A DNA stretch of 13,018 bases from Euperipatoides rowelli (lineage: Eukaryota > Onychophora > Udeonychophora > Euonychophora > Peripatopsidae). A program made the position numbers and the translations under genes. Positions 1 to 8,185 of this stretch are shown one piece after another. Location: assembly GCA_003024985.2 (NCBI GenBank), contig PXIH01S0034602.1. One strand, written 5' to 3'. Each line of letters opens with the position of its first letter. Position 1 is the first letter of the stretch. Below the pieces are notes generated by a model. The model was not told the origin of the DNA, searched no databases, and saw nothing but the letters and a program-made list of their open reading frames with translations.

Positions 1-128
1 AGATCTATGTGGGTGTTAATTAACTCTGAGCATGAAGATCTATGTGGATGTTAATTAACTCTGAGCATGAAGATCTATGTGGGTGTTAATTAACTGTGAG
101 CATGAAGATCCATGTGGATGTTAATTAA
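1..128. repeat. 35-bp tandem repeat, about 3.7 copies
   Basis: Units begin at 1, 36, 71 and 106, each opening with AGATCTATG (AGATCCATG in the fourth), followed by TGTTAATTAA and, in the complete units, ending GAGCATGA. The fourth unit breaks off after TTAATTAA at about 128. Units 1 and 3 read GTGGGTG while units 2 and 4 read GTGGATG, so the array behaves as a 70-bp dimer. The array touches the window edge and may continue to the left. The 35-bp period is not a multiple of three and the frames hit stops, so it is not protein-coding. It looks like a minisatellite. Confidence 0.95.
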
Positions 129-632
129 ATCAAAGCAGCTTAGCACATGAACAACTTCTCGGATGAAGAGATTCAGAAGTACCTATAATTCATTAAAATC
201 TATTATGACAGCAAATGATTGCATTAAAAACCTGGTAAATAATTAAACCGCAAATTCATATTTATATTTACATTCCCATGAAAGTGTCAAAAAAATCATC
301 AAAGGCAATATTGTACAGTACATCATCAATAAAGATCCTAATCTTCATTATTACTTTATTACTATAGAACAACAGCAAACTGTATCTTAACATCAGCTAT
401 CTTAAAATGATCTGAAAACATATATGCAATGTTAATTATTTCAAAGTTTGAAATGCTCAGTTTTGTCTCATGTAACACACATAGGACAAGTCTCTCATGT
501 TTGAAACCTTTGTTATATAACAAAAACCCAAATTAATAATTATGTAAAACTTAATATTGTCAACTGATGAATTTCTTACTCTAAATGATTTCATTATTGT
601 TATGGATACTGGATAGTATACAAGATTGATAA
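129..632. other. AT-rich stretch, no supported gene
   Basis: No domain, RNA gene or transposon end is recognisable here. Two short plus-strand frames near 147-240 read like protein for 13 and 27 codons but end quickly and have no supporting splice context. This is best read as intergenic or intronic DNA. Confidence 0.6.
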
Positions 633-769
633 CTTACTAAACACAATTTCATTACATCTGGATCAACTGATTTAGTTCAATCTTCTAATGATACAGTCTT
701 TGATTATAATGATAAAATGTTTGTAATTACCGAGATTATTTTCTTACCTCCCCCTCCCCTTCCTTCAAG

Positions 770-880
770 TGTGTATTCAGAAGCTGCCCAGGATAATCAT
801 GTCATACAAAACAGAGCTGGATTTGAAATTGAGAATATGGACGATGTTGTTAGCCCTGCTGACCAATTTTATTATTTCAA
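770..880 (+). CDS. Candidate host coding exon (111 nt, phase 2-2)
   Basis: An open plus-strand frame runs from 633 to the TAA at 882-884. Inside it, a strong polypyrimidine tract (about 736-766, rich in CCCCTCCCC and TTCC) leads to AG at 768-769, and GTAAAA follows at 881. The implied exon is 111 nt, divisible by three, with phase 2 on both sides. The 37 or so residues are mixed and protein-like (AQDNHVIQNRAGFEIENMDD, then VVSPADQFYYF), unlike the low-complexity translations around it. I do not recognise the family. In DNA this AT-rich, an 83-codon open frame can arise by chance once or twice per window, so the splice signals carry most of the weight. If real, it could join a terminal exon at 2390. 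Confidence 0.33.
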
Positions 881-1420
881 GTAAAATTTTTCAAATTGAA
901 CTTTTCATAACTAAGTACTGCTTTATATACGATTAAATTAATAATAAATTGATTTTAAATCAAAATAAGTTTTATCAGCCATTACAATGTAGTTTTGTTC
1001 CCAAGTATAAATGAACAGAGTTCAATCCATTTAAGATTATTTTTTTAGGAATGATTAAGTCCATTATTTCTTAATCAATCTTTTTTGAAGTTGGTAATAT
1101 AGCGGTGTTTGAATGAGGGGGTATTATAGGTATAGAGGGAACTGAAATAATACAAAGTTCCAATATAACATCAAGAGATATAATTTTGGAATGGAATTGC
1201 TATATTTTTTGATTGGTATGTTATTTTTAAGTATAATGGATAATTATTGATCAGGTTGGGGTTAATTTGAAAGAAGGATATTTAAAATGTATTTGTAATT
1301 TTTTTAGAATTTTTGTGAATGAAAATATTAAGGATACCAAGTTTTTTACTTTGTTGTATTACATAACAGGAATCATATGGTTATAAAGTTATAACAAATC
1401 AATCATTTTGAATGATGCAG
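881..1420. other. AT-rich non-coding stretch, possible intron part
   Basis: No gene, repeat family or RNA is recognisable. If the exon at 770-880 is real, this begins its downstream intron. Confidence 0.5.
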
Positions 1421-1610
1421 GACATCAACAGCATTATCAGTTTCAATCACTATGGGACAGAGTAATCACTTCAAGATGTTCAGAAACGAGCTCTCAAAAT
1501 AATATCAGGTATTAACTAAAATTATTATGTTGATGCTCTTCAAACTTTTTACATAAAATCTCTAAAAATTATAAGAAAAAAAAACTCCTATGGAAAATTT
1601 CTGAATCCAA
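1421..1610 (+). pseudogene. Remnant of a LINE reverse-transcriptase C-terminus
   Basis: From about 1468 a frame reads LQDVQKRALKIISGI, then a stop, then NYYVDALQTFYIKSLK. The pattern QKRALKII-G-x-Y-x-x-AL-x-x-x-x-x-x-SL is the well-known block near the C-terminus of non-LTR retrotransposon reverse transcriptases of the CR1, RTE and Jockey groups, normally after the thumb region. The preceding bases in another frame (ALSVSITMGQSN) fit the segment usually just upstream, which implies a frameshift near 1465-1475. It is a short, dead fragment on the plus strand, unrelated in orientation and type to the larger minus-strand LINE. The exact ends are not visible. Confidence 0.6.
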
Positions 1611-2389
1611 TTTTGTCCAATAGGATCATTTTTACATGATTTTATTTAAATTGATTTCTTTGTCCTGGTCAAATCTTGCAATCAATTTTTAACCCACTTC
1701 TACTGAGCCGATTTTGCTGAAATTTTGCAAACATGCTTGTTTCCGATGACAATACAATTTGATATAATTACTTTCAATTTTCACCACAAGGGGTGCTGCA
1801 ATCTGCAGGGATTTTTCATTTTCACCAACAGGGGGCAGGAATAAAACCATGTGTGTTATTTTTTTTACATGTTTCTTGTTTTACCTAAAAAGTGCAATAT
1901 TATTTCATGTATTGAAACAAGAAATGACAATTAATTGCTTTATTTATATTATATCAATTTCTTCTGTTTTGCTCGTACCATCTGGATTCATTTATTAAAC
2001 TGTGTCAGTTCTTATTAATACCCACTGGGTATTGAAATGAACATTTTTTTAATGAACAATAAAATAAAATAGAGTAGGCCAAAAGTAAATAGTTTTTGAA
2101 TGAAAATGGTGCCAAAGTTAATATTTTGTGAATTCAAATCGAGATGTTATATTGTTAAAATTGGTGGAGGGGGATCTTTTAATTTAAAATATTTAACAAG
2201 AAGCCATTTAACAAAGAATCTGATTTCATAGTCATTTTTTGCCTGGCGCGTTCTGATATTCCAGATGGCAGCCTACATTTATAGTAGTTAGGACATAAAT
2301 GAATTACGAGAAATAAAATTACACATTGGGGAAATAACATTAAAATAAATGAAAAAAATGTACTTCCTTGACTATTTTTCTCTTTTCAG
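1611..2389. other. Non-coding stretch with an old repeat in its first part
   Basis: About 1690-1840 is richer in GC than its surroundings and looks like an interspersed-repeat remnant (CTACTGAGCCGATTTTGCTG near 1700, then the duplicated CACC..GGGG motif listed separately). The rest, to 2389, is AT-rich with no recognisable gene. The end carries a good polypyrimidine tract (about 2364-2387). Confidence 0.5.
1777..1839. repeat. Duplicated ATTTTCACCA..GGGG motif, 41-bp spacing
   Basis: ATTTTCACCACAAGGGGTGC at 1777 and ATTTTCACCAACAGGGGGCA at 1818 are imperfect copies in the same orientation. Between them lies the small palindrome CTGCA-ATC-TGCAG (1796-1808). The second copy contains CCAACAGGGGGCAG, one base away from the animal CTCF core CCASYAGRKGGCRS; the first copy is a poorer fit. 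Its position inside a probable repeat makes chance or repeat-borne origin likely. Confidence 0.6.
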
Positions 2390-2411
2390 CTTCGTTGACA
2401 TTATGGCTTGA
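2390..2411 (+). CDS. Candidate terminal exon, last 7 codons
   Basis: TTTTTCTCTTTTCAG at 2375-2389 is a near-ideal 3' splice site. Entering in phase 2, as the exon at 770-880 would require, gives a codon completed by C at 2390, then TTC GTT GAC ATT ATG GCT TGA (FVDIMA, stop at 2409-2411). AATAAA follows at 2446-2451. The phase match, acceptor and polyadenylation signal together suggest a gene end, but seven codons cannot be tested for homology by eye and the link to the upstream exon is inferred. Confidence 0.25.
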
Positions 2412-2445
2412 CTAGGCCCACAGGAATTTTACCTCTAATATTTTT

Positions 2446-2451
2446 AATAAA
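2446..2451 (+). promoter_or_regulatory. Possible polyadenylation signal AATAAA
   Basis: AATAAA lies 35 bases after the possible stop at 2411. The hexamer is common in AT-rich DNA, so the support is positional only. Confidence 0.2.
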
Positions 2452-3660
2452 ATGTTCATAACCCAAATAATCTGTCTTACATGTATATTCATTTAAATAT
2501 TTTTAAAATCTTTATTAAATTTATTGGTATTGATCATTCTATTGTGTAAGATGCTTTTACAAATCAATAATTTTTGGGCTGAACCAATATCATATTAAAG
2601 TTATAATACATTGATTGGTTACATAATACATAATCTATAAGTGATTTTCTTCACCTTCCTTCCCAAGTTGTTTCCCATTCTGTTAATGGAACCCAAATTA
2701 ATACAATAACATTATGGTTTCAAAAAGTTATTGAAAAAGTTTACCATTAGTATTCACCCATTTATTTTCACTAAAATCTACAAGTGCAATGAAATCACCC
2801 ATTTGTATAAACCCAATGCCTCATTGCCTCCCCCTTTTCATATCTGTATGATTACTGTTCATCCATAACCAATAATCATTAGAATATTCTATCTGTGGAA
2901 ACTCATGAGTCATTTAAAATGTTTCAACCTTTCCAATTACCTCAAGATTTTTAAATCATTACCAATATCTAGTAATTCCTGACACTTTTGATTAATCCTA
3001 ATAATGCCCTACCAAAAGTTGTTTGAGGACCTTGAAATTTTTCCCAAAATTATTAATTTTATTCTCTTTTTATTTTATACTTTTAAAAAAACAAAATACT
3101 CTACTTGATTCAGTGATGAGTACAATGAAGAGGTGAAAAAGTTTTAAAAAAAAAATTGGAGTACAAGAATAAATTTAGATAAATTGTTGCCAGTTTAACT
3201 TGGAAATTGGCAAGAGAGATTGAGTTTGCTAATAATGTTAAAAGTCCTTCAATGGAAGGAACCTGAAGTCACTATGCCAAAGGGTGGCTTGATTGATTCT
3301 CAAATAATTAAGTGGGGTAGGAATAATGTGTTAAAAAATTGACAAAAATTTTATTTTCCAAATGAAGAACATCTCATCAATAGAATCCTGACTTTAAGTG
3401 TGTTATTAGCATTACATATGAAGATACCTTGTACAATAGCATATTTATTAATACTAGTAATCCAGTGTTGGTCGAAATTCAACCAATAAAAAAATTTCCT
3501 TTGTAAAAAGTCGCCACAATGCTAAACAATGAATGTTTTAAATTTTTTATATAAATTAGCAATATGCTTAAAAAGGGATCCAAAGTTTTCCCTTCTCGTA
3601 TTAATATATACTGTAGATGACAAGAATGTTGTTATCAATAAAAGATCAACAGCTTAGAAA
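2452..3660. other. AT-rich stretch, no firm gene; may include the LINE 3' end
   Basis: No repeat end or RNA gene is visible. At 3192-3314 a plus-strand frame reads WKLAREIEFANNV, later HYAKGWLD-stop-FSNN. This faintly recalls the second helix-turn-helix of pogo/Tigger-type transposases (A-x-GWL-x-x-F), but one short match is not enough to call. The 3' untranslated end of the minus-strand LINE probably lies in about 3400-3660; no clear poly-A or target-site duplication marks it. Confidence 0.4.
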
Positions 3661-3716
3661 GCAGGAGCAGTTCAACAGGAGATGATCAGTGTTTCTATTC
3701 TATTACAGAACGGGCA
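3661..3716 (-). pseudogene. LINE ORF2 C-terminal CCHC zinc finger
   Basis: The minus strand reads CPFCNRIET (3716-3690) and, after a one-base frame change, DHLLLNCSC (3687-3661). This gives C-x2-C-x7/8-H-x4-C, the zinc-binding pattern found at the C-terminus of many LINE ORF2 proteins (zf-RVT type). Its place, about 800 bases beyond the RT catalytic motif, is as expected. The frameshift breaks it. Confidence 0.75.
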
Positions 3717-4320
3717 GGAATTCTCAATGTTTAAGTTAAACTTTTTGAAGAGATCAATTTGATTGTAAAATTATTATTATTTTATGAATCTGGTTTCTGG
3801 AGTAAATTTTTGAGAATAGAGTGACTTGCTATTAATGGGACTTTATCAAGTTTCCCATCAGATTGTTACTCTTAAAGTTGCATATTTGTTAATCAGATTA
3901 ATCATATTAGGAGGAAATCATCAATAAAGTACAAACAATGTTTTAGTGCTTTCCAGATAATAGATTGATGTTGCCAGTAAGGGGCTGGTGTTCAGTTGGT
4001 GGGATTATACCAATTGATGTTCAATCTTTGACAATTATTGTAAAAATGGGAAATGGTATTGGCCCTAATTGTTGAGACAAAGGTGTGAATATCAATTAGA
4101 CCCAAATCATAATTTTTTAAAATGAGGATAAAATCTCTTCCTACCAATTATTAGGGTTTATCTTAATCTGCCAAATTATTTTTGTTGCTATGAAGTTCAA
4201 CTGGTTGACTCAGTTTTTGCTTGGTTCAAAAATAATTTACAATTTTAATTCTAAGAGTTATCGGAGGTTGGCATAAAATGTAACTTGAAAAACTTTAATG
4301 AATTTCTGAAGAATATCCTT
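3717..4320 (-). pseudogene. LINE ORF2 region between RT and zinc finger
   Basis: Degenerate frames continue the ORF2 reading. KDILQKFIKVFQVTFYANLR starts at about 4320; FIATKIIWQIKINPNNW at about 4195-4143 recalls the thumb segment around FIW in L1-group elements. KNYDLGLIDIHTFVSTIRAN at about 4115-4055 recalls the GGLGLPDI-x-x-x-x-A block. Several stops and frame changes interrupt it. Confidence 0.6.
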
Positions 4321-5290
4321 TTGGATTGTAGCTTTAGCTTGATGTCCTATAAAAGAGAGTAGGGGATCCCAAATACATTTCAGGTAGTGTTTTCTCTAGA
4401 AGGGTGATCAGTTTAAATGTAGAAAGATTAAATATGATGTTTTTACTTTTATTAATAATGGTGCCTGTTGATTAGAAAAAGCTTGAATTAATTCTAAAGC
4501 TTGTTCAAATTCCTGAAGATTGTTGCAGAGAATCATGAGATCATCCACATAGACTAGTACATTAATTGGAATTTTTAGATTAATTATGTATAATCCAGGC
4601 AGGTTATTGTCTGAATCTGAATGAGGGAGTTAATGTAGAGTGCAAAGAAAGGGAGTAACTGAGAGGGGAGTCTTGATTAAAGCCCTGTTAATTGAAAATT
4701 GACCATATAATTGACTGTTGATTTTAATAGAAGCTGTTTTTGATGTTATGTAGTTCATAACAACATTTAGAAGTAGCCTAATTCATCTGTTCTAGGCTAT
4801 CCATTTTACAAATTTTTATTAGATATTGTAGGTTGACAAAGTCATAAGCCATATGACAAAAAGTGCAAAGGTTTTTTAGTATTTTTAAATTTGGTACAGA
4901 ATTCTCTCAATAAATTATAAGAATGTGGATTAACCTGTTATTGAAAGCAAACTGAAAATGCTGAATAATTATTGGACTAAGAATTAGAAAAGGTTTCTGA
5001 ATGAGAATAGCGGCAAATATTTTAGAATAAAGTTTTTCTATGTTAGTTGTCCAATGCTATTAACATCAGTAGCATATATATTCATCTTTATCAAATAGAA
5101 TGAAATAAGACTGAATATTAAGATATCCTTTTAGATAATCACAAGTCCAGTGATTATACAATTTTGTCAAGAGAGGTATGAAAATATGTTTAAATATGAT
5201 TATTATTTTTAGTGTGAGTCCATCTGGGCCTGGAGGCGAATGCTTATTTATCAAGGAAAATGATATTTTAATAGCATCTTCAGAAAATAA
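4321..5290 (-). pseudogene. LINE reverse transcriptase domain, decayed
   Basis: The RT copies LINE RNA at the nicked target. The minus strand shows the blocks in order: KHSPPGPDGLTLK with IPLLTKLYNHW (about 5250-5140), YFILFDKDE (about 5110-5080), NIEKLYSKIFAAIL (about 5043-5000), motif A as AYDFVNLQYL (4849-4820, catalytic Asp kept), a motif B remnant with SPLS in a shifted frame (near 4640), and motif C as VLVYVDDLMIL (YVDD at 4551-4540). The longest intact piece is 62 codons (5254-5066). At least five stops or frameshifts separate the blocks, so no functional enzyme is encoded. Most LINEs have Y/F-A-D-D at motif C; here the second residue is Val. Confidence 0.88.
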
Positions 5291-5989
5291 GGATTGAGCT
5301 AATTGTGGTAATTTATTTTGATAAAACTGCAGATTATTAAAAATTTTATTAAGATTATTATTATTATTAGAAAATTAAGTGATAAGATATGAATTTTGAA
5401 AGTGTTTTTTTTTTAAGTATCCATTTAAGAATTTGCCCATTTGTTGAATAATTAAAAGTCATTTTGATGTTTAAGGGGCTTGATCGTTTTATTCGATTTT
5501 ATTTTCAAAAGTAATCTTAAAGTTATGAGAGTAGTAAGGTCCTGTTTATTCAGGGTTATGTTTTTATTTTCTTATATTCAATTATTTTCATGTTCTTGAA
5601 GAAGATTAAGTTGTTTTTCCCACTGATTGTCTAATATATGATTATTATCTAATGATTCAATAGCATTAGTATAAAACAGTTTTTTTTTTGCTTTATTATC
5701 AGTATTAAACTTTTTATTAATTGGCTAAAGTTTATTCAAGAATTCTTTTTTTGAATTGATCCAGTGATTGAATGGCTCCAGAACAGGATAGAAAAATTTA
5801 GCAGAAATAGGTATAAAATTTTCCAAGTATCAATTCCAATTGGCAGTGCCAGATGAATAATATAAACCAGTATAGCCATTTATAAGACAGAAGTATAGAC
5901 CAATATGATTTTAAATATTAGGCCTATTATAGGTAAATGATATGAGAATTGTACAAAAATTACAGAAAATTTAGAGTTTTATGATAGGT
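5291..5989 (-). pseudogene. LINE ORF2 linker between endonuclease and RT
   Basis: This sits between the endonuclease SxIDY block and the RT PGPDG block, about the length expected for the RT-upstream linker in L1-group elements. No motif is legible. The sequence is very AT-rich, with A/T homopolymers and many stops. Confidence 0.55.
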
Positions 5990-6601
5990 TAGTGATTATT
6001 CGATGTCAACCAATAATCAATTTGTGTGCTACCAAAGATGGGAAAGGGTGTTGTTTTGATGTTCCTGACCATTACTTTGAGCAATATCAATGAGATTAGC
6101 CAGTTTTAAAAATTATCTACCACACTTTGATGTTTGAAAGTTAGGGATATTAAAATCACCTGCCATAATAATTGAATGGTGAGGGTGAGCATAGATGATT
6201 TTCCAAATTTTAGAAAACAGTTTATTATGAAATTCTGAGTTTAAGATGAACATTATATATTAATAAGCAAGAGTTGTTGGTTATTCAGACAATATCACAT
6301 TATTAGTTTGGGATTGGAACATAAAATTTTAGGAGAAGTGTGGATAATAATTATTAGATCTTATTTCTATCATAATGCCAAAAATAATATAAGAGGATAT
6401 TCTGAGAAGACTAACTAAGTGAGGGTCTATTGTCTCCAGGAGGCTAAAGAACTTGTAACTAGATTTGTTTCTTGAAAAAAGACAGTCACTATGTTTTTCC
6501 TAATTAAAAAGTTATTTATGTTAGTCCTTTTTTGAGCATTGGATTAATCCTTGTACATTAAGGGTTAAGAAATGAAGAACTAGGAGAAGTGGGTTCTTCA
6601 T
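5990..6601 (-). pseudogene. LINE ORF2 N-terminus: AP-like endonuclease, decayed
   Basis: This domain nicks target DNA to prime LINE insertion. A possible ORF2 start ATG is at 6601-6599. The minus strand then shows LTLNVQGL (6562-6545, the N-terminal Asn block), VTVFFQETNL (QE at about 6474-6469, the metal-binding Glu), a gap of degenerate sequence, HSIIMAGDFNIPNF (GDFN at 6160-6149), LIDIAQSNG, then GSTQIDYWLTSNNH (6033-6004; the SxIDY block and final His). All are hallmark motifs of the APE-type endonuclease of L1-group elements, in the right order and spacing. An in-frame stop follows within 26 codons of the ATG (6523-6521) and several frame changes follow. Confidence 0.88.
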
Positions 6602-6614
6602 GGCTGATTAATGA

Positions 6615-7028
6615 AGCTACTGTCACCACATCCTTTATCCTTAGCAAGAAAAACTATCCTCAGAACTCGAAGGTTAATCATATTCTGAATTGGATAAAAT
6701 ATCATTCTCTCCTTGACTTTTGATTTGAGTGAAAATTTGTTTTCCTTCACTAGATAAGGAAGTAGAAAGGTTTCTCAACAGGTATGTTTTTGTGTGTGTT
6801 TTTAGCTTTGGATAATTTTTCTTTAGATTTCATCCATGCTTTGGGTTATTGGTCTTGGTTTCATCACATTTTTTTTTTTTTATGAAGTTCCAAAAATTTT
6901 CTTTGGATAGAATTTTCATGCAAGGGATCAATAATTTTCATGTCAGGCAAAGTGGACATGAGACTATCAGGAGTATGTTCATTTTGAGGGAAGTTATCAC
7001 CAACCTCCTGTTGTAAAATTTATAGAGA
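6615..7028 (-). pseudogene. LINE ORF1, C-terminal part, decayed
   Basis: Minus-strand frames between the copia insertion and ORF2 read LQQEVGDNFPQNEHTPDSLM (from about 7018) through FLELHKKKKCDETKTNNPKH, then in other frames AWMKSKEKLSKAKNTHKNIP and SEGKQIFTQIKSQGEND. They are hydrophilic and Lys/Asn-rich, as expected of an ORF1 RNA-binding protein, but no zinc knuckle or RRM is clear. The reading phase at 7028 continues the frame that stops at the far copia edge (10935), which is the main reason for the assignment. Confidence 0.6.
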
Positions 7029-7033
7029 AAGGA

Positions 7034-7482
7034 TGTTTAAATGAATAATATTTTGAATAACATTTATATTGTTTTCTGAATAGGATAGTAATGCAATTAA
7101 CTAACTATTAATTGACTCGAATATTACAATAATTTGCAATCTAGAATCATAATACTGTAACTTGCCACATTAATCTATTTATTTGTATAATAATTTATTA
7201 ATACTAACAATATTTACAGTGTCAATAATTACTATGCCAATCATGTTTATTATTTATTAAGGGGTGCTGAGAATTGATGCCATATGGTTAGTCATGCCCT
7301 ATTGCATTCTGGGCTAGCTTAGGTTTTTACTTGTCCTGTAGCCCATGTTTAATTTTGTATGTTGTAAAATTGACTGAGCCAGGGTATATGGCTGGAGTAC
7401 TTATGTGAACTAATAAACAGTTGAAATAGTTAAAATTAGGAAATATGGATATTATTTTCACTGTGATGGATACAACTTGACA
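7034..7482 (+). repeat. Copia 5' LTR
   Basis: It starts TGTT and ends TTGACA, with the primer-binding site abutting. It aligns with 10539-10929; for example GTAATGCAATTAACTAACTA is identical in both, and a 54-base block from 7088 differs from the 3' copy at four positions. It is longer than the 3' copy because it keeps about 65-70 bases around 7240-7300 that the 3' LTR lacks, while lacking about 27 bases near its own start. GTTGTAAAATTGACTGAGCC and ATGTGAACTAATAAA are shared. The TATA box and poly-A signal cannot be singled out in this AT-rich sequence. Confidence 0.92.
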
Positions 7483-7496
7483 GGTTATGGGCCCAG
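7483..7496 (+). promoter_or_regulatory. Copia primer-binding site, half initiator-Met tRNA type
   Basis: GGTTATGGGCCCAG directly follows the LTR's terminal CA. It is the complement of CTGGGCCCATAACC, the anticodon stem-loop region of eukaryotic initiator Met tRNA. Drosophila copia uses the same internal site, primed by a cleaved 5' half of that tRNA instead of the usual 3' end. The exact 14-base match and zero spacing make this call firm. Confidence 0.92.
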
Positions 7497-7562
7497 GTGG
7501 AATTGGATAAACTCGGATCATCATCGGATGAAAAGTTTGGATTATGTCAATGGTAAATATAT

Positions 7563-7604
7563 ATTGATTTTATTATTCCATTGATTGATTTTATTATTCC
7601 ATTG
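7563..7604 (+). repeat. Perfect 21-bp tandem duplication
   Basis: Two identical 21-base units (7563-7583 and 7584-7604), each ATTGATTTTATTATTCC plus ATTG, lie just before the copia protease remnant. This is where gag should be, so it may mark the deletion scar. Confidence 0.85.
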
Positions 7605-7605
7605 A

Positions 7606-7977
7606 TTAATTTCATACAGCTTGAATACCATATCAGATAAAAACTTAGAAATTTGGAAAATTGACACTTGTGCACCCTACCACGTATGTTGATCATATCT
7701 TAGTTTAAATAATTTGAATTGGATCTACCAACCTTGTTTGGATATAGAGAAAAATGGAGAGAAAGTAGGAATCGTAAAAGGTGAAATATCAACATTTATC
7801 GACAATAAACTGTTTAATTTTAAACACGTAAGAATTAAAAGAAATATAATATCCTTGATTACACTTCTAAAGGAAGGCTTTAGAGTAAATTTTAATGAAG
7901 ATAAATGTGTTATATTGGATAAACAAAAGGTAAAAGTTTATGGCCCACTAGAAAATGATTATATTAAAACCACGTGA
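7606..7977 (+). pseudogene. Copia protease / pre-integrase remnant
   Basis: One frame runs the whole length with a single TGA (7684-7686). It reads LNTISDKNLEIWKIDTCAPY, matching the copia W-I-x-D-S/T-G-A aspartic protease site, but Gly is replaced by Cys (DTCA at 7663-7674), so the protease could not work. After the stop, YQPCLDIEKNGEKVGIVKGE is followed by FNFKHVRIKRNIISLITLLK and GFRVNFNEDKCVI. This corresponds to the copia stretch L-x-N-V-L-Y-x-P-x-x-x-x-N-L-I-S-V-x-x-L that joins protease to the gag-pre-integrase domain. The frame ends at KVYGPLENDYIKTT, where the integrase zinc finger should begin. Confidence 0.85.
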
Positions 7978-8185
7978 ATGATGTCGAGTGTCAAAAAAAC
8001 TAACAAAGTTATGTCCTGAAATAAAAAAAATTAACAATTTTTAATTCTGAATCTTATTCTTTGGCTATTGAAGAACCAGACGATGTTAAAATTAACTACG
8101 ACTCATCATTACCATAAAACCAAATAGATAGTTAGGAAGATTTATTAACTTTATCACAAGAAGAAATCATATATGATCTATAGCC
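7978..8185 (+). pseudogene. Copia integrase deletion scar and RT-upstream linker
   Basis: No HHCC finger or DDE core is present. After about 7980-8040 without legible coding, a frame with three stops reads SYSLAIEEPDDVKINYDSSL and EDLLTLSQEEI, the acidic linker normally between integrase and RT of copia elements. About 1 kb of integrase sequence is therefore missing. Confidence 0.65.

Larger units (their letters stand above)
3661..7033 (-). mobile_element. Decayed L1/Tx1-like LINE, 3' segment (ORF2 and end of ORF1)
   Basis: Read on the minus strand, this holds the expected order of a non-LTR retrotransposon: end of ORF1 (7028-6615), AP-type endonuclease (6601-5990), reverse transcriptase (about 5290-4320), C-terminal region and a CCHC zinc finger (3716-3661). 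Every part carries stops and frameshifts. The endonuclease and the RT blocks (PPGPDG; NIEKLYSKIF; AYDFVNLQYL; YVDD) match the L1/Tx1 group better than RTE or CR1. The copia element inserted in ORF1 separates this from the rest of ORF1 at 10930-11205. The 3' end is not marked by an obvious tail. Confidence 0.88.

Noticed and set aside
1-128. CRISPR array
   Set aside because: The units are directly adjacent with no unique spacers, in animal-type DNA.
147-240. Short plus frames MNNFSDEEIQKYL and MKRFRSTYNSLKS
   Set aside because: They overlap in different frames, are 13 and 27 codons long, and lack a credible acceptor. This is expected by chance.
1421-1502. Terminal exon joining 880 to 1421 and ending at TAA 1500
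   Set aside because: The phase fits, but the DNA is better explained as a LINE RT fragment (QKRALKII block) in a neighbouring frame.
7327-7524. Minus-strand open frame of 65 codons, similar to one at 10743-10943
   Set aside because: The two resemble each other because they are the antisense of the two copia LTRs, not because they encode a protein family.
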